DNA from: an uncultured cyanobacterium | GTDB lineage: Bacteria; Cyanobacteriota; Cyanobacteriia; Cyanobacteriales; Geitlerinemataceae | NCBI GenBank assembly: GCA_937899645.1 | Contig: CALCCD010000049.1 | Location: forward strand, 1 to 64,000 | Direction of reading: 5' to 3' | Length of the DNA stretch: 64,000 nucleotides | Shown here: piece by piece, positions 47,969 through 56,545 of the stretch | How the letters are laid out: the number at the start of each line of letters is the position of its first letter | How positions within the stretch are numbered: the first letter of the stretch is position 1 | Notes under the pieces: model-generated | What the model saw: the letters and a program-made list of their open reading frames with translations, nothing else | Told to the model about the DNA's origin: nothing | Databases searched by the model: none | Translations under genes and position numbers: made by a program

Positions 47969-50149
47969 ATGGCAAACCGGGAACAGGTGGCAATGCTGCG
48001 ACGGAGTGTGGCGGAGTGGAATGAATGGCGTAACCGTAATCAAAATATCACACCAGATTTTGTAGGAGCTAACTTCCGTGGCTGCGATCTGACTGGTGCA
48101 GATCTACGAGGCTCAGATATTCGGAGTGCGAGATTCAGCAAACTGAAAGAGAAAAAAACCAGATTAGGACAAGCAAACTTTGAGGGTGCGATTGCTGGAG
48201 GAAATATTAAAGTCTTGGCGGAGCAACTCATCTTAATCTGCGTTGCTTCTCTAATAGCGAGCGTATTTGCAAGTTACAGTGGATTGTGGAGCTGGGCATT
48301 AGTATTTCGCTCTAATTTCGGATTCTCTGATAGAGTCGCTATTGCCGCCCCAACCTTCATATGTCTGCTCGCTACATGCATTGTTATCTGCGTTCGAGGT
48401 CTCACATTTCACACACTTCAAGTATTGCTTGCAACCGTTACTTTAACCTTTTCCGCGGCTCTTGCGAGTTCGGGAAATCTTGATGGAGCTGTGGCGTTTG
48501 CCGGTGCTGGCTCAGTAGCCGGGGCGCTTGCAGTAGCCGGGGCCATTACATTTGCTGGGATTACGATTCTATCCTCCGAACTATTCTGTCCAGCAATATT
48601 TCTTTTGGCCGGGATTGTCGCTTGGGCTGGAGTGATTATGTTTACAAGTTCCTATACTAAGGTTGTAGCTTTTGATGAAACCGTAACTTATCTTGTGGCA
48701 GCAACCTTCACGACATTGTCGTTTGTTTTTGGTTGGCATATAGCACGGTGCGCGGGCAAGGGGGACGAAAGATTTATCGCTGTTCGCCAGAGTAGTCTCA
48801 GCATTATTGCCTTAGGCGGCACAACTTTTGAAGGTGCGGACTTGACTGATGCAGATTTGAGCGATGCCAGCTTCAAAAGTACAAGCTTCACCGACGCCAC
48901 CCTCACCCGCACCAACTTCACCGGCGCAACCCAACTCGACAAAGCCAAACCGGGCAACACCTACCTCGCCCACCTCCCCCTGCTCACACTCCTCACCGAC
49001 CCTAGCAGCGGCTACGAAATCGATCTCAGTGGCCAAAACCTGCGCGGCGTCTATCTCGCCAACGCCAACCTCGAAGCCGCCAACTTCACCAACACCGACC
49101 TCGCCGACGCCGACCTCACCAACGCCAACCTCAAAGACACCAACTTCCGCGAAGCCAACTGCATCGGCACCAACTTCACCCGCGCCTACCTCACCGGAGC
49201 CTGCCTCGAAGCCTGGAACATCGACCTCAACACCGTCTTCGAGGACGTTGATTGCCAATACGTTTTCCTCCGCAAAACCGCCAACACCAACGGCTCGCGC
49301 GAACGTCGCCCCCACGACCCCGACACCACCTTCAATCCCGGCGACTTCGAGAAACTCTTCAGCGAAGCCACCAACCTCGTCGAAATCCTCATCCGCGACG
49401 GCCTCGACCCCGAAGCCTTCAGCGCAACCTTCCAGGATCTAATCGATAAATTCGGCGTCACCCCTGCCGACGTGCGGTCGATCGAAAAGAAAGGCAACGA
49501 TGTCCTCGTCACTGTCGAAGTCCCTAACGACACCGAAAAAGCCGACTTCGAGCGCACCGCCCTCCGCAGCTACGAAGACAAACTCGCGAAACTCACAGCA
49601 GAGCGCGACGCCGCCCGCCTCGAAGCAGGCAAACAAGAACAACGCGCCGAAACCCTGCAAAGTTCGCTATTGCAAATCGCGACCAACCTTTCCAGCAACT
49701 CTCCTAACGTTCACATCGACACCCGCAGCATAGCCATGAGTCAAAACGACGGACGCAAAATCGAGATGGGCGACGGCAGCAGCTACACCGAAAACAACGT
49801 CAGCGGCAACGCCCAGCAAGCCGGACGCGACATCGTCAACAACAACGCTGCCGCAGGCATGACCAAAGACGACGTACTCGAACTCCTCACCTTCATCGAA
49901 ACCGCCATCCAAACCCGCGCCGACCTCCCCGAAGACCTCAAACAACGCTCCATGCGCTACCTCGGAGCTGCCACCGAAGAAGCCAAAGAAGCAAAACCCG
50001 ACAAAGCCCTGATGGCAGGCAACCTCAAAAAAGTCGGCTCCACGATCGCCGAAGCCGGAAGCACCGTCAAATCCGCCAAAGCATTCGCCACCGAAGTCGC
50101 CCCCACCATGATGAAGCTCGGCACGTGGCTCGGAACCGCCCTGCTATAA
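47969..50149 (+). CDS. Membrane protein with two pentapeptide-repeat blocks, coiled coil and Gly/Asn-rich tail (726 aa)
   Basis: Domains in order: basic N-terminus; a short pentapeptide block (about 31-75: FVGANFRGCDLTGADLRGSD); about six transmembrane segments (80-260); a second block (286-420: ANLEAANFTNTDLADADLTN); a helical linker with ERTALRSYEDKLAKLTAERD coiled coil (525-570); a tail with DGRKIEMGDGSSYTENNVSG (593-613) and QQAGRDIVNNN; and a final helical domain (631-726). The GSSYTENN-type motif is like that of cyanobacterial effector-associated or NACHT-linked proteins (inference). DNA coding residues 1-300 is A+T-richer and lacks GCGATCGC, whereas the rest is C-saturated at third positions, so the gene looks chimaeric. 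The ATG at 47969 is preferred to the GTG at 47963. Confidence 0.85.
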   Translation: MANREQVAMLRRSVAEWNEWRNRNQNITPDFVGANFRGCDLTGADLRGSDIRSARFSKLKEKKTRLGQANFEGAIAGGNIKVLAEQLILICVASLIASVFASYSGLWSWALVFRSNFGFSDRVAIAAPTFICLLATCIVICVRGLTFHTLQVLLATVTLTFSAALASSGNLDGAVAFAGAGSVAGALAVAGAITFAGITILSSELFCPAIFLLAGIVAWAGVIMFTSSYTKVVAFDETVTYLVAATFTTLSFVFGWHIARCAGKGDERFIAVRQSSLSIIALGGTTFEGADLTDADLSDASFKSTSFTDATLTRTNFTGATQLDKAKPGNTYLAHLPLLTLLTDPSSGYEIDLSGQNLRGVYLANANLEAANFTNTDLADADLTNANLKDTNFREANCIGTNFTRAYLTGACLEAWNIDLNTVFEDVDCQYVFLRKTANTNGSRERRPHDPDTTFNPGDFEKLFSEATNLVEILIRDGLDPEAFSATFQDLIDKFGVTPADVRSIEKKGNDVLVTVEVPNDTEKADFERTALRSYEDKLAKLTAERDAARLEAGKQEQRAETLQSSLLQIATNLSSNSPNVHIDTRSIAMSQNDGRKIEMGDGSSYTENNVSGNAQQAGRDIVNNNAAAGMTKDDVLELLTFIETAIQTRADLPEDLKQRSMRYLGAATEEAKEAKPDKALMAGNLKKVGSTIAEAGSTVKSAKAFATEVAPTMMKLGTWLGTALL

Positions 50150-50347
50150 GTCAGAACTCGATCGAGGCCAGCGAAAGCTCGCACAAATGAGCGTCGCCCA
50201 CCAGCCGTCATACTTCACGCGATCGAAAGCCGATCGCAGGCTCGGGTTATCTCCGAAACTTTTAAGGCTTCGTTGTCAGAGATCGGCTAGAAGCGCGAGA
50301 TCTCGTTCAAGCCTTCAAGGTCTACGTAAGTCCCGACCGGACTGATT

Positions 50348-50569
50348 TTAGAGCCAGTTTTCAACCAACATACTGAGAACGGAATCGATCTGCTCCGAGA
50401 GCTTATCCGACTGACGTTTGGCGACCCCGAATTTCATCTCGCTAGTGACGATAATGCTGGTGCAGACGCGATCGGGACTGACGTTCTGGATTTTGCGATA
50501 GACCTTGCCGCGAGGTTCGTATACGAGTGCTGAAACGATGTTGGTATCGAGCATGTACCGATAAGACAC
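50348..50569 (-). pseudogene. vapC: VapC-type PIN-domain toxin with internal deletion
   Basis: The 73-codon frame starts with a GTG at 50569 and reads MSYRYMLDTNIVSALVYEP, the PIN start with the first catalytic Asp, then CTSIIVTSEMKFGV with the conserved Glu. After SEQIDSVLSML it jumps to VENWL and stops; in full-length VapC (about 130 residues) VENW is the very C-terminus. Thus about 50 central residues, including later catalytic acids, are missing. It lies 24 bases after the antitoxin stop, the normal VapBC order. Confidence 0.75.
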
Positions 50570-50593
50570 GTTGGCAACCTCGTAGATGCTCGA

Positions 50594-50928
50594 TTAAGGA
50601 TTGTCGTTTCGGACGGTAACCGGCGGATCGTAAATTTCAGGGAAGTCGTCTTCCGGGCCGAGAGGCTCGAGGCTTTCGAGCATCACAAGCAGCGGATGGC
50701 GGTTGCCGTGTTCGTCTAGGTGTTTCGTATCCTCCGTATCGGGCGATTGCGAGCCGTTTGCGTCGGACTCGTCCGGTTCTGGGGGCGGGGCAATGTCGGC
50801 CTGGAGCGATCGCGCGATCGTCTGAATCAAATGGAGACGATCGGCTGAATCAAATGGAGACGATCGGCGGCGGGCAGCGCGAGTAGCTGCGCTTCGAGCT
50901 GCTGGAGCGTGAGGGATTGTACGGTCAT
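50594..50928 (-). pseudogene. vapB: VapB-like antitoxin disrupted by a 23-bp tandem duplication
   Basis: From the ATG at 50928 the frame reads MTVQSLTLQQLEAQLLALPA then ADRLHLIQ, and soon hits a stop. A 23-base segment at 50845-50867 is repeated exactly at 50822-50844; removing one copy restores a single frame of about 100 codons that continues TIARSLQADIAPPPEPDES and ends PPVTVRNDNP. An N-terminal helix followed by an acidic, disordered tail is typical of antitoxins paired with VapC. The duplication length is not a multiple of three. Confidence 0.85.
50822..50867. repeat. Exact 23-bp tandem duplication inside the antitoxin gene
   Basis: Two adjacent identical 23-base copies (50822-50844 and 50845-50867), each starting CTGAATCAAATGGAG. 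No differences are seen between copies, indicating a recent event. Confidence 0.95.
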
Positions 50929-51149
50929 GGGCAATTGTTGGCGCTGCTAGTGTGTGATGTCGAGCTTGACTCCACCGTACGCTCGACGCATGGCCGTCGG
51001 GCGCGTCGCAAATCCCGCCACGCCACAGACAGATTCCACCGCAGACCCTACAATCTTCTGTCATCAGGGATTGCCGATCGCCTCCGACGCCTCAGCCGCG
51101 CGATCGTTCCGACCCACTTTGCCCGCCAGAGAGCCTGTCAGAAAGATCC

Positions 51150-53753
51150 ATGTCCCACGCCTTTTTCGCCGCGCGCCCGTCCCACCACCGCTTCGAGCTA
51201 CCCGGAGCTAAGCCGCAGTACAAGCCCGATCGCCCCGGCCAGGTGAAACATATCGCCCTCGACCTGGCGATCGACTTTGAGAATCAGTCCTTTGGCGGGC
51301 GCTGCACGGTGCGCCTCGATCCCGTGCGCGATGGCCTGACGTTGCTGGCGCTGGACGCGGTGGATCTAACGATCGAAGCTGTGAAGGTCGGCGACGCGGC
51401 GCAGGATTACGACCACGACGGTAAGGTGCTGAACGTGTCGCTGGCGACGCCCACCGCAACCGGGAAAACGATCGAGCTGGCGATCGACTATCGCGTCGAA
51501 AATCCCCGACGCGGCCTCTACTTCGTCGCGCCGACCGACATCGAGCCCGACAAGCCAGTACAAGCCTGGACGCAGGGCGAAGATGAAGACTCGCGCTTCT
51601 GGTTTCCCTGCTTCGACTATCCCGGTCAGCTCTCGACCTCGGAGATTCGCGTGCGCGTGCCGCAAGAATTTATCGCGGTGTCGAATGGCGAGCTGATTTC
51701 TACCGAGGAGCAGGGCGTCGAAAAGGTCTATCACTGGTCGCAAAAAGAGGTTCACCCGACTTATTTGATGACGCTGGCGATCGGCAAGTTCGCAGAGGTG
51801 CGCGACGAGTGGGACGGCATCCCAGTGACGTACTACGTGGAGCGCGATCGCCTCGATGACGTAGAGCGGACGATGGGTAAAACGCCGCGCATGGTGGAGT
51901 TTTTCAGCAAGACCTACGGCCACCGTTACGCCTTCCCGAAATACGCTCAGGTGTGCGTCGATGACTTTATTTTCGGTGGCATGGAGAACACCTCCACCAC
52001 TCTGCTGACCTCGCGGTGTTTGCTCGACGAGCGGGCGGCGATCGACGACGAACGCAGCGAATCGCTGGTGGCACACGAGCTGGCACACCAGTGGTTTGGC
52101 GATCTGGTGGTGATCGACCACTGGTCGCACGCCTGGATTAAGGAGGGGGCAGCGTCCTACTCGGAGGTGCAATGGTTCGAGCACGAGCGCGGCAAAGATG
52201 ACGGTGCGTACTACCTGCTGGGCGAGGCGCGTAGCTATCTAGCGGAAGACAGTGGACGCTACCGCCGCCCGATCGTCACCCACGTTTACCGAGAGGCGAT
52301 CGAGCTATACGACAGCCACCTCTACGAAAAAGGTGCGTGCGTCTATCACATGATCCGCGCCGAGCTGGGTGACGAGCTGTTTAATCAAGCGATCGCCAAA
52401 TTCGTTAACGACAACGCCCACAGCACCGTCGAGACCATCGACCTGATTCGCGCGATCGAGTCGGCGACGGGTCGCAACCTTCGCTATCTGTTCGACCAGT
52501 ACGTCTATCGCGGCGGCCACCCGGACTACAAGGTCAGCTACGAGTGGGACGGCGATAGCAATCTGGCGAAGCTGACGATCGAGCAAACCCAGGCGAAAAA
52601 AGAAGGCACGACGCCACTGGAGCGCGGCCTGTTCGACCTAAAAATCCCGATCGCATTCGGCTTCACATCTGAAGATTTGAGTGCGGAGCCGACGCTGCAA
52701 ACTGTTAAAGTGCGCGTCAACGAACCCGAGCAAAGCTTCTATTTCCCGCTGGCGAGCAAGCCCGCTTTTGTCAGCTTCGATGCGGGCAACGCCACCCTAA
52801 AAACCGTCTCGTTGAAATACCCGACGCCGGAACTTAAGGCCCAGCTCAAGTCCGACCCCGACCCGATTTCGCGGCTCTATGCGGCGCATGCACTGGCGAA
52901 GAAAGGCGGCATTGAGGTCATTAAGGCACTGGGCGAGGCCCTGACGGGCGATCGCTTCTGGGGCGTTCGCAAAGAGGTGGCGGCGGCACTGTCCTCGATC
53001 GAGACCGTCCGGGCGTTCGAGACGCTGAAAGCTGGACTTAAAGACGAGGATGCCCGCGTCCGTGCCGGTGTTGTTGCCGGTCTCGGGAAGTACAAAACAC
53101 CGGAGGCATTTGCCGCTGCCGCAACGGTGTTAAAGACTGGCGATCGCAGCTACACCGTCGAGAGTGCTGCCGCCGTCGCCCTCGGGAAAATCGCCGCCGC
53201 CCAGGTGCAGAATCCGGAGCTGACCGATCGCGCGATCGCCGTTCTCAAAGACACCCTCGAAACCCGCGCGGGCTGGAACAGCATCGTCCAGAGCGGCGCG
53301 GTTTCCGGCCTCAGCAAGCTGACCACCAGCGAAGCCGCGCTGAATCTGCTGCTGGAATACACCCGCGCCGAGGTGCCGCAAGCGCTGCGCCGTCGGACGA
53401 TTTGGGCGCTCGGTTCGGCGTCTGTCGGCCAAACGGAGGCGAACGTCAACCGCGTCCTCGATCGCTTCTCGCAGCTCGTTGCCGAGGAGTTTTTCCTGGT
53501 TCAGGTATCGGCGGTGTCGGGTCTGGAGAGCATGACGACGCCCAAGGCGATCGGGATTCTGCAAACCCTGCGCGATCGCACGGCGGACGGGCGCGTGATT
53601 CGCATGTGCGACGAGGCAATTCGAGAGGTGCAGGACAGTTGCAGCGGCGATCGGGCGCTCGATCGGCTGCGCGACGAGCTGGACGAGGTCAAGCAGCAAA
53701 ATCGCGATCTGCTCGGTCGGCTAGATGCCCTGGAAGCGAAATCCAAGGCGTAG
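51150..53753 (+). CDS. M1 family metallo-aminopeptidase with C-terminal HEAT-like repeats
   Basis: An 867-residue zinc aminopeptidase. The substrate-binding motif is FGGMENTS (GGMEN rather than GAMEN), and the zinc site is HELAHQWFGD (His309, Glu310, His313) with Glu332 in WIKEGAASY. An N-terminal beta saddle (about 1-200) precedes the thermolysin-like domain. Residues about 575-830 are HEAT/PBS-lyase-type helical repeats (LGEALTGDRFWGVRKEVAAA; AGVVAGLGKYKTPEAFAAAA) as seen in cyanobacterial M1 enzymes, then a short coiled coil. No signal peptide is seen, so the enzyme is probably cytoplasmic, with a role in peptide turnover. Confidence 0.93.
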   Translation: MSHAFFAARPSHHRFELPGAKPQYKPDRPGQVKHIALDLAIDFENQSFGGRCTVRLDPVRDGLTLLALDAVDLTIEAVKVGDAAQDYDHDGKVLNVSLATPTATGKTIELAIDYRVENPRRGLYFVAPTDIEPDKPVQAWTQGEDEDSRFWFPCFDYPGQLSTSEIRVRVPQEFIAVSNGELISTEEQGVEKVYHWSQKEVHPTYLMTLAIGKFAEVRDEWDGIPVTYYVERDRLDDVERTMGKTPRMVEFFSKTYGHRYAFPKYAQVCVDDFIFGGMENTSTTLLTSRCLLDERAAIDDERSESLVAHELAHQWFGDLVVIDHWSHAWIKEGAASYSEVQWFEHERGKDDGAYYLLGEARSYLAEDSGRYRRPIVTHVYREAIELYDSHLYEKGACVYHMIRAELGDELFNQAIAKFVNDNAHSTVETIDLIRAIESATGRNLRYLFDQYVYRGGHPDYKVSYEWDGDSNLAKLTIEQTQAKKEGTTPLERGLFDLKIPIAFGFTSEDLSAEPTLQTVKVRVNEPEQSFYFPLASKPAFVSFDAGNATLKTVSLKYPTPELKAQLKSDPDPISRLYAAHALAKKGGIEVIKALGEALTGDRFWGVRKEVAAALSSIETVRAFETLKAGLKDEDARVRAGVVAGLGKYKTPEAFAAAATVLKTGDRSYTVESAAAVALGKIAAAQVQNPELTDRAIAVLKDTLETRAGWNSIVQSGAVSGLSKLTTSEAALNLLLEYTRAEVPQALRRRTIWALGSASVGQTEANVNRVLDRFSQLVAEEFFLVQVSAVSGLESMTTPKAIGILQTLRDRTADGRVIRMCDEAIREVQDSCSGDRALDRLRDELDEVKQQNRDLLGRLDALEAKSKA

Positions 53754-54100
53754 ACGCAATGCCAGGTAGAATCTCGGGTTTACGAGGTGCGAAACTGCTC
53801 CTGGCCAGCCCGAACGTGACCCAGAAATCGGGCGATCGCGGGCGAGAACGATCTGGATGCGACCTCGCAAGAACTGCTCGGCGCGCACAACGCCTACCGC
53901 GCGGAAATAGGGTGCGTTCGGATGGGCAGTGGAACTCGCCTTTACCCGCTCCCTCTCGAAAACGGCGCGATCGCCAATATCTCTCACCCCACTATCCGTA
54001 AACCCCGGCAAATAGATTGAATAAAGTGGTAGTGAGCCGAGCGTTCCCGGCCAAACTGGGCTACGGTCGATTCAGTCGTTTAAACCTCCATTAAAATCTC
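53754..54100. other. 347-base gap with a CAP-domain relic
   Basis: Apart from the decayed CAP fragment (53841-54001), it holds only the leader of the gene at 54101, including TTTAAACCTCCATTAAAATC just before the start. No other gene is visible. Confidence 0.5.
53841..54001 (+). pseudogene. Remnant of a CAP (SCP/PR1) domain secreted protein
   Basis: One frame (53841-53913) reads NDLDATSQELLGAHNAYRAE, matching the LLxAHNxYR start of bacterial CAP domains. After about 53910 the match shifts frame to VRSDGQWNSPL, comparable with the following L-x-W-N/S-x-x-L segment of the family. The remainder of the domain is gone. A single frameshift plus a 3' truncation would explain it. Confidence 0.45.
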
Positions 54101-54520
54101 ATGCGCAACTTCGCCCGTTTTGGCTTGGCATCGATCGCGACCCTCGCCGCAGTTTTGATGCAATCGACCGCTCCGGCAGCGGCACAATACGCGGAAGAGG
54201 AGCTGGCTGGCGAACTGACGGCGAGCGATACCGTCCTGGAGTTCGACGGCAGCTTCTACGACACCTACGACATCCAGGGTCGCGCGGGCGAGACCGTCGA
54301 GATCTACATGAATAGTGCCGAGTTCGATACCTATCTGTTGCTAGCCGATCCGACGGGTGAAGCGATCGCGCAGAACGACGATGCCGATGACGGCAGCGGC
54401 ACGACCAACTCCGCCCTCGTCTTCACCTTCCCAACAGACGGTACGTACCAGATCCTCTTCAACTCCTTCGGGGCGGGCGCGACAGGCGCGTACGAGGCGT
54501 TTATCTACTTCTACAACTAG
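54101..54520 (+). CDS. Secreted protein with a PPC-like (pre-peptidase C-terminal) domain
   Basis: A 139-residue protein. The signal peptide (FGLASIATLAAVLMQSTAPAAA) is cleaved near AAAQY. The mature part is one PPC-like beta sandwich: ELTASDTVLEFDGSFYDTYD, AGETVEIYMNSAEFDTYLLL, QNDDADDGSGTTNSALVFTF and DGTYQILFNSFGAGATGAYE. Such domains usually accompany secreted proteases or bind calcium; here it stands alone. A ribosome-binding-like AACCTCC sits upstream but is in antisense form, so the initiation signal is unclear. It is followed by transposase debris. Confidence 0.88.
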   Translation: MRNFARFGLASIATLAAVLMQSTAPAAAQYAEEELAGELTASDTVLEFDGSFYDTYDIQGRAGETVEIYMNSAEFDTYLLLADPTGEAIAQNDDADDGSGTTNSALVFTFPTDGTYQILFNSFGAGATGAYEAFIYFYN

Positions 54521-54527
54521 TGCATCG

Positions 54528-55143
54528 TCAAGATTTAGAATTAGGGTAGACCGAAGCCAGCTTGCAGCGAGCATCGTCAATCTGCCACCCCACGCCTCGA
54601 TGCTGTTCGTTGACATTGCTCGCCCAAGCTGCAGTCTCCGCCCGCAGACTATCAATGTTCGCAAAACGTCGGCCACGACAGCACTGGCGAGTCATCGCAC
54701 TCAGCTCGTTGTCGGCAATGTCGAGCCAACTTCCATGCTTCGTGGTGTAGCAAAACTCGATTCGACGCACCAAAGCGATCGCTCGGGCTCGAAGGCTTCG
54801 TAAAACGCACCTCGGGATGGGTGTTGAGGTTGTCGCACACCAACTGCACTCGCTCGCAGTCGCGGTAGCGACCCTCCAGCAAGGCGGCCACTTCCTCTGC
54901 CCAGTCCACTTTCTTCCGCTGCGGGCGTACCCACACTCGACGCTAACCTGCCAGCGGTTCGGCGAATACGAACAGGCTGGCTGTCCCCGCTCGTTCGTAT
55001 TCGTAATCGACCCGTTTTTCACGTTCGAGCGTCGCTGGGTGCGGCACGCGTCCTTCTCGCTGGAATTGCACCGGCTGTTCGTCCATGCAGATGAGCGGAT
55101 GAGTTGGTTTGTAAGGTCGAGAGTAGGCGGCGATCGGTATCAA
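54528..55143 (-). pseudogene. IS630 family transposase remnant, frameshifted and 5'-truncated
   Basis: Consecutive pieces in different minus-strand frames match the DDE half of IS630 transposases: RPYKPTHPLICMDEQPVQ, then DYEYERAGTASLFVFAEPLAG, then VQLVCDNLNTHPEVRFT, then RIEFCYTTKHGSWLDIADNE, then the terminal DDARCKLASVYPN. At least two frameshifts are needed. The N-terminal helix-turn-helix half is missing upstream of 55143. Flanking inverted repeats were not identified. Confidence 0.88.
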
Positions 55144-55144
55144 T

Positions 55145-55315
55145 ATGTTTGCGGCGTCTTTGGCGGTGGGCGATCTGCTGGCGCGTTTACCTCCGTATCG
55201 GGATAGACCGAACAGCTCGATCGCGTGGATCGAGTTTGGTTTGAACTGTCTGGAGTCCTTTCCAGATGAGGAGGGGGAACCGTTTCCGGTGCTTCGAGGT
55301 TGTGTTGGACTGTGA
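55145..55315 (+). other. Unassigned 56-codon open frame
   Basis: From the ATG at 55145 the frame reads MFAASLAVGDLLARLPPYRD and continues with IAWIEFGLNCLESFPDEEGE. The composition is protein-like, but I recognise no family; it begins where the transposase relic ends, so it may be the disrupted target gene. Confidence 0.25.
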
Positions 55316-55599
55316 GCCTCTGTTGGGCGAGGTGGAGTTGGCGATGCGGCTGGAGGGGTGATGATGTGGCGAGGGGTTGTGTTGCGCGATGGGGTTGGCT
55401 GGACTGTCTGGCGACCCGCCGCATCGTAGCTGCTGCCCGTATGGGGATTATCCGAGAGATCCTCTGTGGTGCTTTTGGGATGGCTAGCGAGAGCTAGCTG
55501 TTACCTGAGGAGTTGGCGTTGGTCGGGGCGGAGTGAGACCGACGGTGGTTGCAGGCGGGAGCAATCGCTTCTGCCTGAGGAGATGCCGATCGTCGGGTG

Positions 55600-55707
55600 C
55601 GGTTGGAGATTGTACGGGGGGTGTTGAAGGGCAATGCTCTGGAGGCGGTTAGTCAGATGACGGGGCTGGCTTTGGAGGAGGTGTGGGGTTCGGTGGAGGA
55701 GGGGTGA
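55600..55707 (+). pseudogene. Possible remnant of an Rpn/PDDEXK family protein C-terminus
   Basis: The reading RLEIVRGVLKGNALEAVSQM, then TGLALEEVWGSVEEG-stop, resembles the helical C-terminal segment of Rpn-like PD-(D/E)XK proteins, in which a level-of-LL-x-G-x-S/A-x-E-x-V-x-x-x-TGLS-L-E pattern ends the protein. Upstream frames are interrupted by stops (55576-55578 and others), so the gene is dead. Confidence 0.4.
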
Positions 55708-55939
55708 TGGTTTGTGGATGAAATAACTCGATCTTGTTTTGAGTGAGTTGGAGTCGGAGAGGCCGTGCAGGTTGGTGTTGTCAAGGCTAGCCGCTCGGAA
55801 ATTGAGGCGGGGGGCGATGACTACGGGGTCGCGAAGCAGGGGCGGCGGCTTCGGTCGCGAATGAGGAAACCGAGTGAGAGATATCTTTGAAGAAGGAGGC
55901 TGGATGCATACGGATGCCGTTACAGGTGATGGCGACGCA

Positions 55940-56145
55940 GAGCGTCCGTTGAGGCAGCTCTACGCAGAGCGTCTACCGTGTATACACAAGTTGTTCGTCC
56001 ATGCCCGAACACTCATTGATTCTCATTAAGACTGACCTATTGAAAGAGTGGTGGTGTTTCCTTCGCCCCTGAAGGGCTCTAAAAAAGGGCAGGGTAGGTT
56101 GGCTCAGAGTTGTGTATAAACCGTAGACGCAGAGCGTAGGAACGA
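55940..56145. repeat. CTCTGCGT-family repeats (two sites)
   Basis: ACGCAGAGCGTCC (near 55935-55948) and ACGCAGAGCGTCT (near 55963-55976) form one pair, and GACGCAGAGCGTAGGAACGAT (split by eye at 56125-56145) a further copy. The core matches the long palindrome at 17049-17156. Confidence 0.7.
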
Positions 56146-56404
56146 TTGTGACGACTGTGGTTGAGACATGAACTAGGCCGAGCGATCGCATCTTGAGAAT
56201 CGCCGCTTCTAGCTCCACCAAGCGCGGGTCTTCGCCCAAGGGCCGATCGAATACGCCCGCCTTCATCGCCTCGACGCGATCTTCGAGCGCCACCACTGCG
56301 TCCTCTGCCGCCAGAATTTCTGACTCGAGCTGCGCGACCTTCGATTCCTGAGTTGCGATTGCCTCCGATGATGGCCATCGCTTCTCTCCCTGCCTAACGA
56401 ACAA
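55973..56404 (-). pseudogene. Truncated coiled-coil protein gene with repeat-derived 3' end
   Basis: The frame begins MFVRQGEKRWPSSEAIATQE and continues as a coiled coil (KVAQLESEILAAEDAVVALE, DRVEAMKAG) to about residue 80 (56167). Beyond that, the translation (STTVVTIVPTLCVYGLYTT) is encoded by CTCTGCGT-family repeat and other intergenic DNA, so the original 3' part has been replaced. I cannot name the parent gene; it may also be a chance open frame. Confidence 0.4.
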
Positions 56405-56545
56405 ACGAATCGCTCACCGTGATTGCGAACGGCTTACAGCGAACGAGTGCTTCGACTTTCCACGGTGAATTCCCGAGAATTTAAATCGCTTGCCTCGGCA
56501 ACCTTCGAGATATTTCGACAACTGCCGCAACGATTTGCGCGAGCC

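Larger units (their letters stand above)
54521..56545. other. Two-kilobase degraded accessory region without an intact gene
   Basis: It contains, left to right, an IS630 transposase relic, an unassigned 56-codon frame, a possible nuclease relic, two members of the CTCTGCGT repeat and a truncated coiled-coil gene. G-rich strand bias is strong at 55300-55860. The gap before the gyrA-like gene end (56405-56545) shows nothing. Confidence 0.7.

Noticed and set aside
53841-56404. Prophage or integrated plasmid
   Set aside because: Only a decayed transposase and gene fragments are present; no integrase, attachment repeats or phage structural genes.
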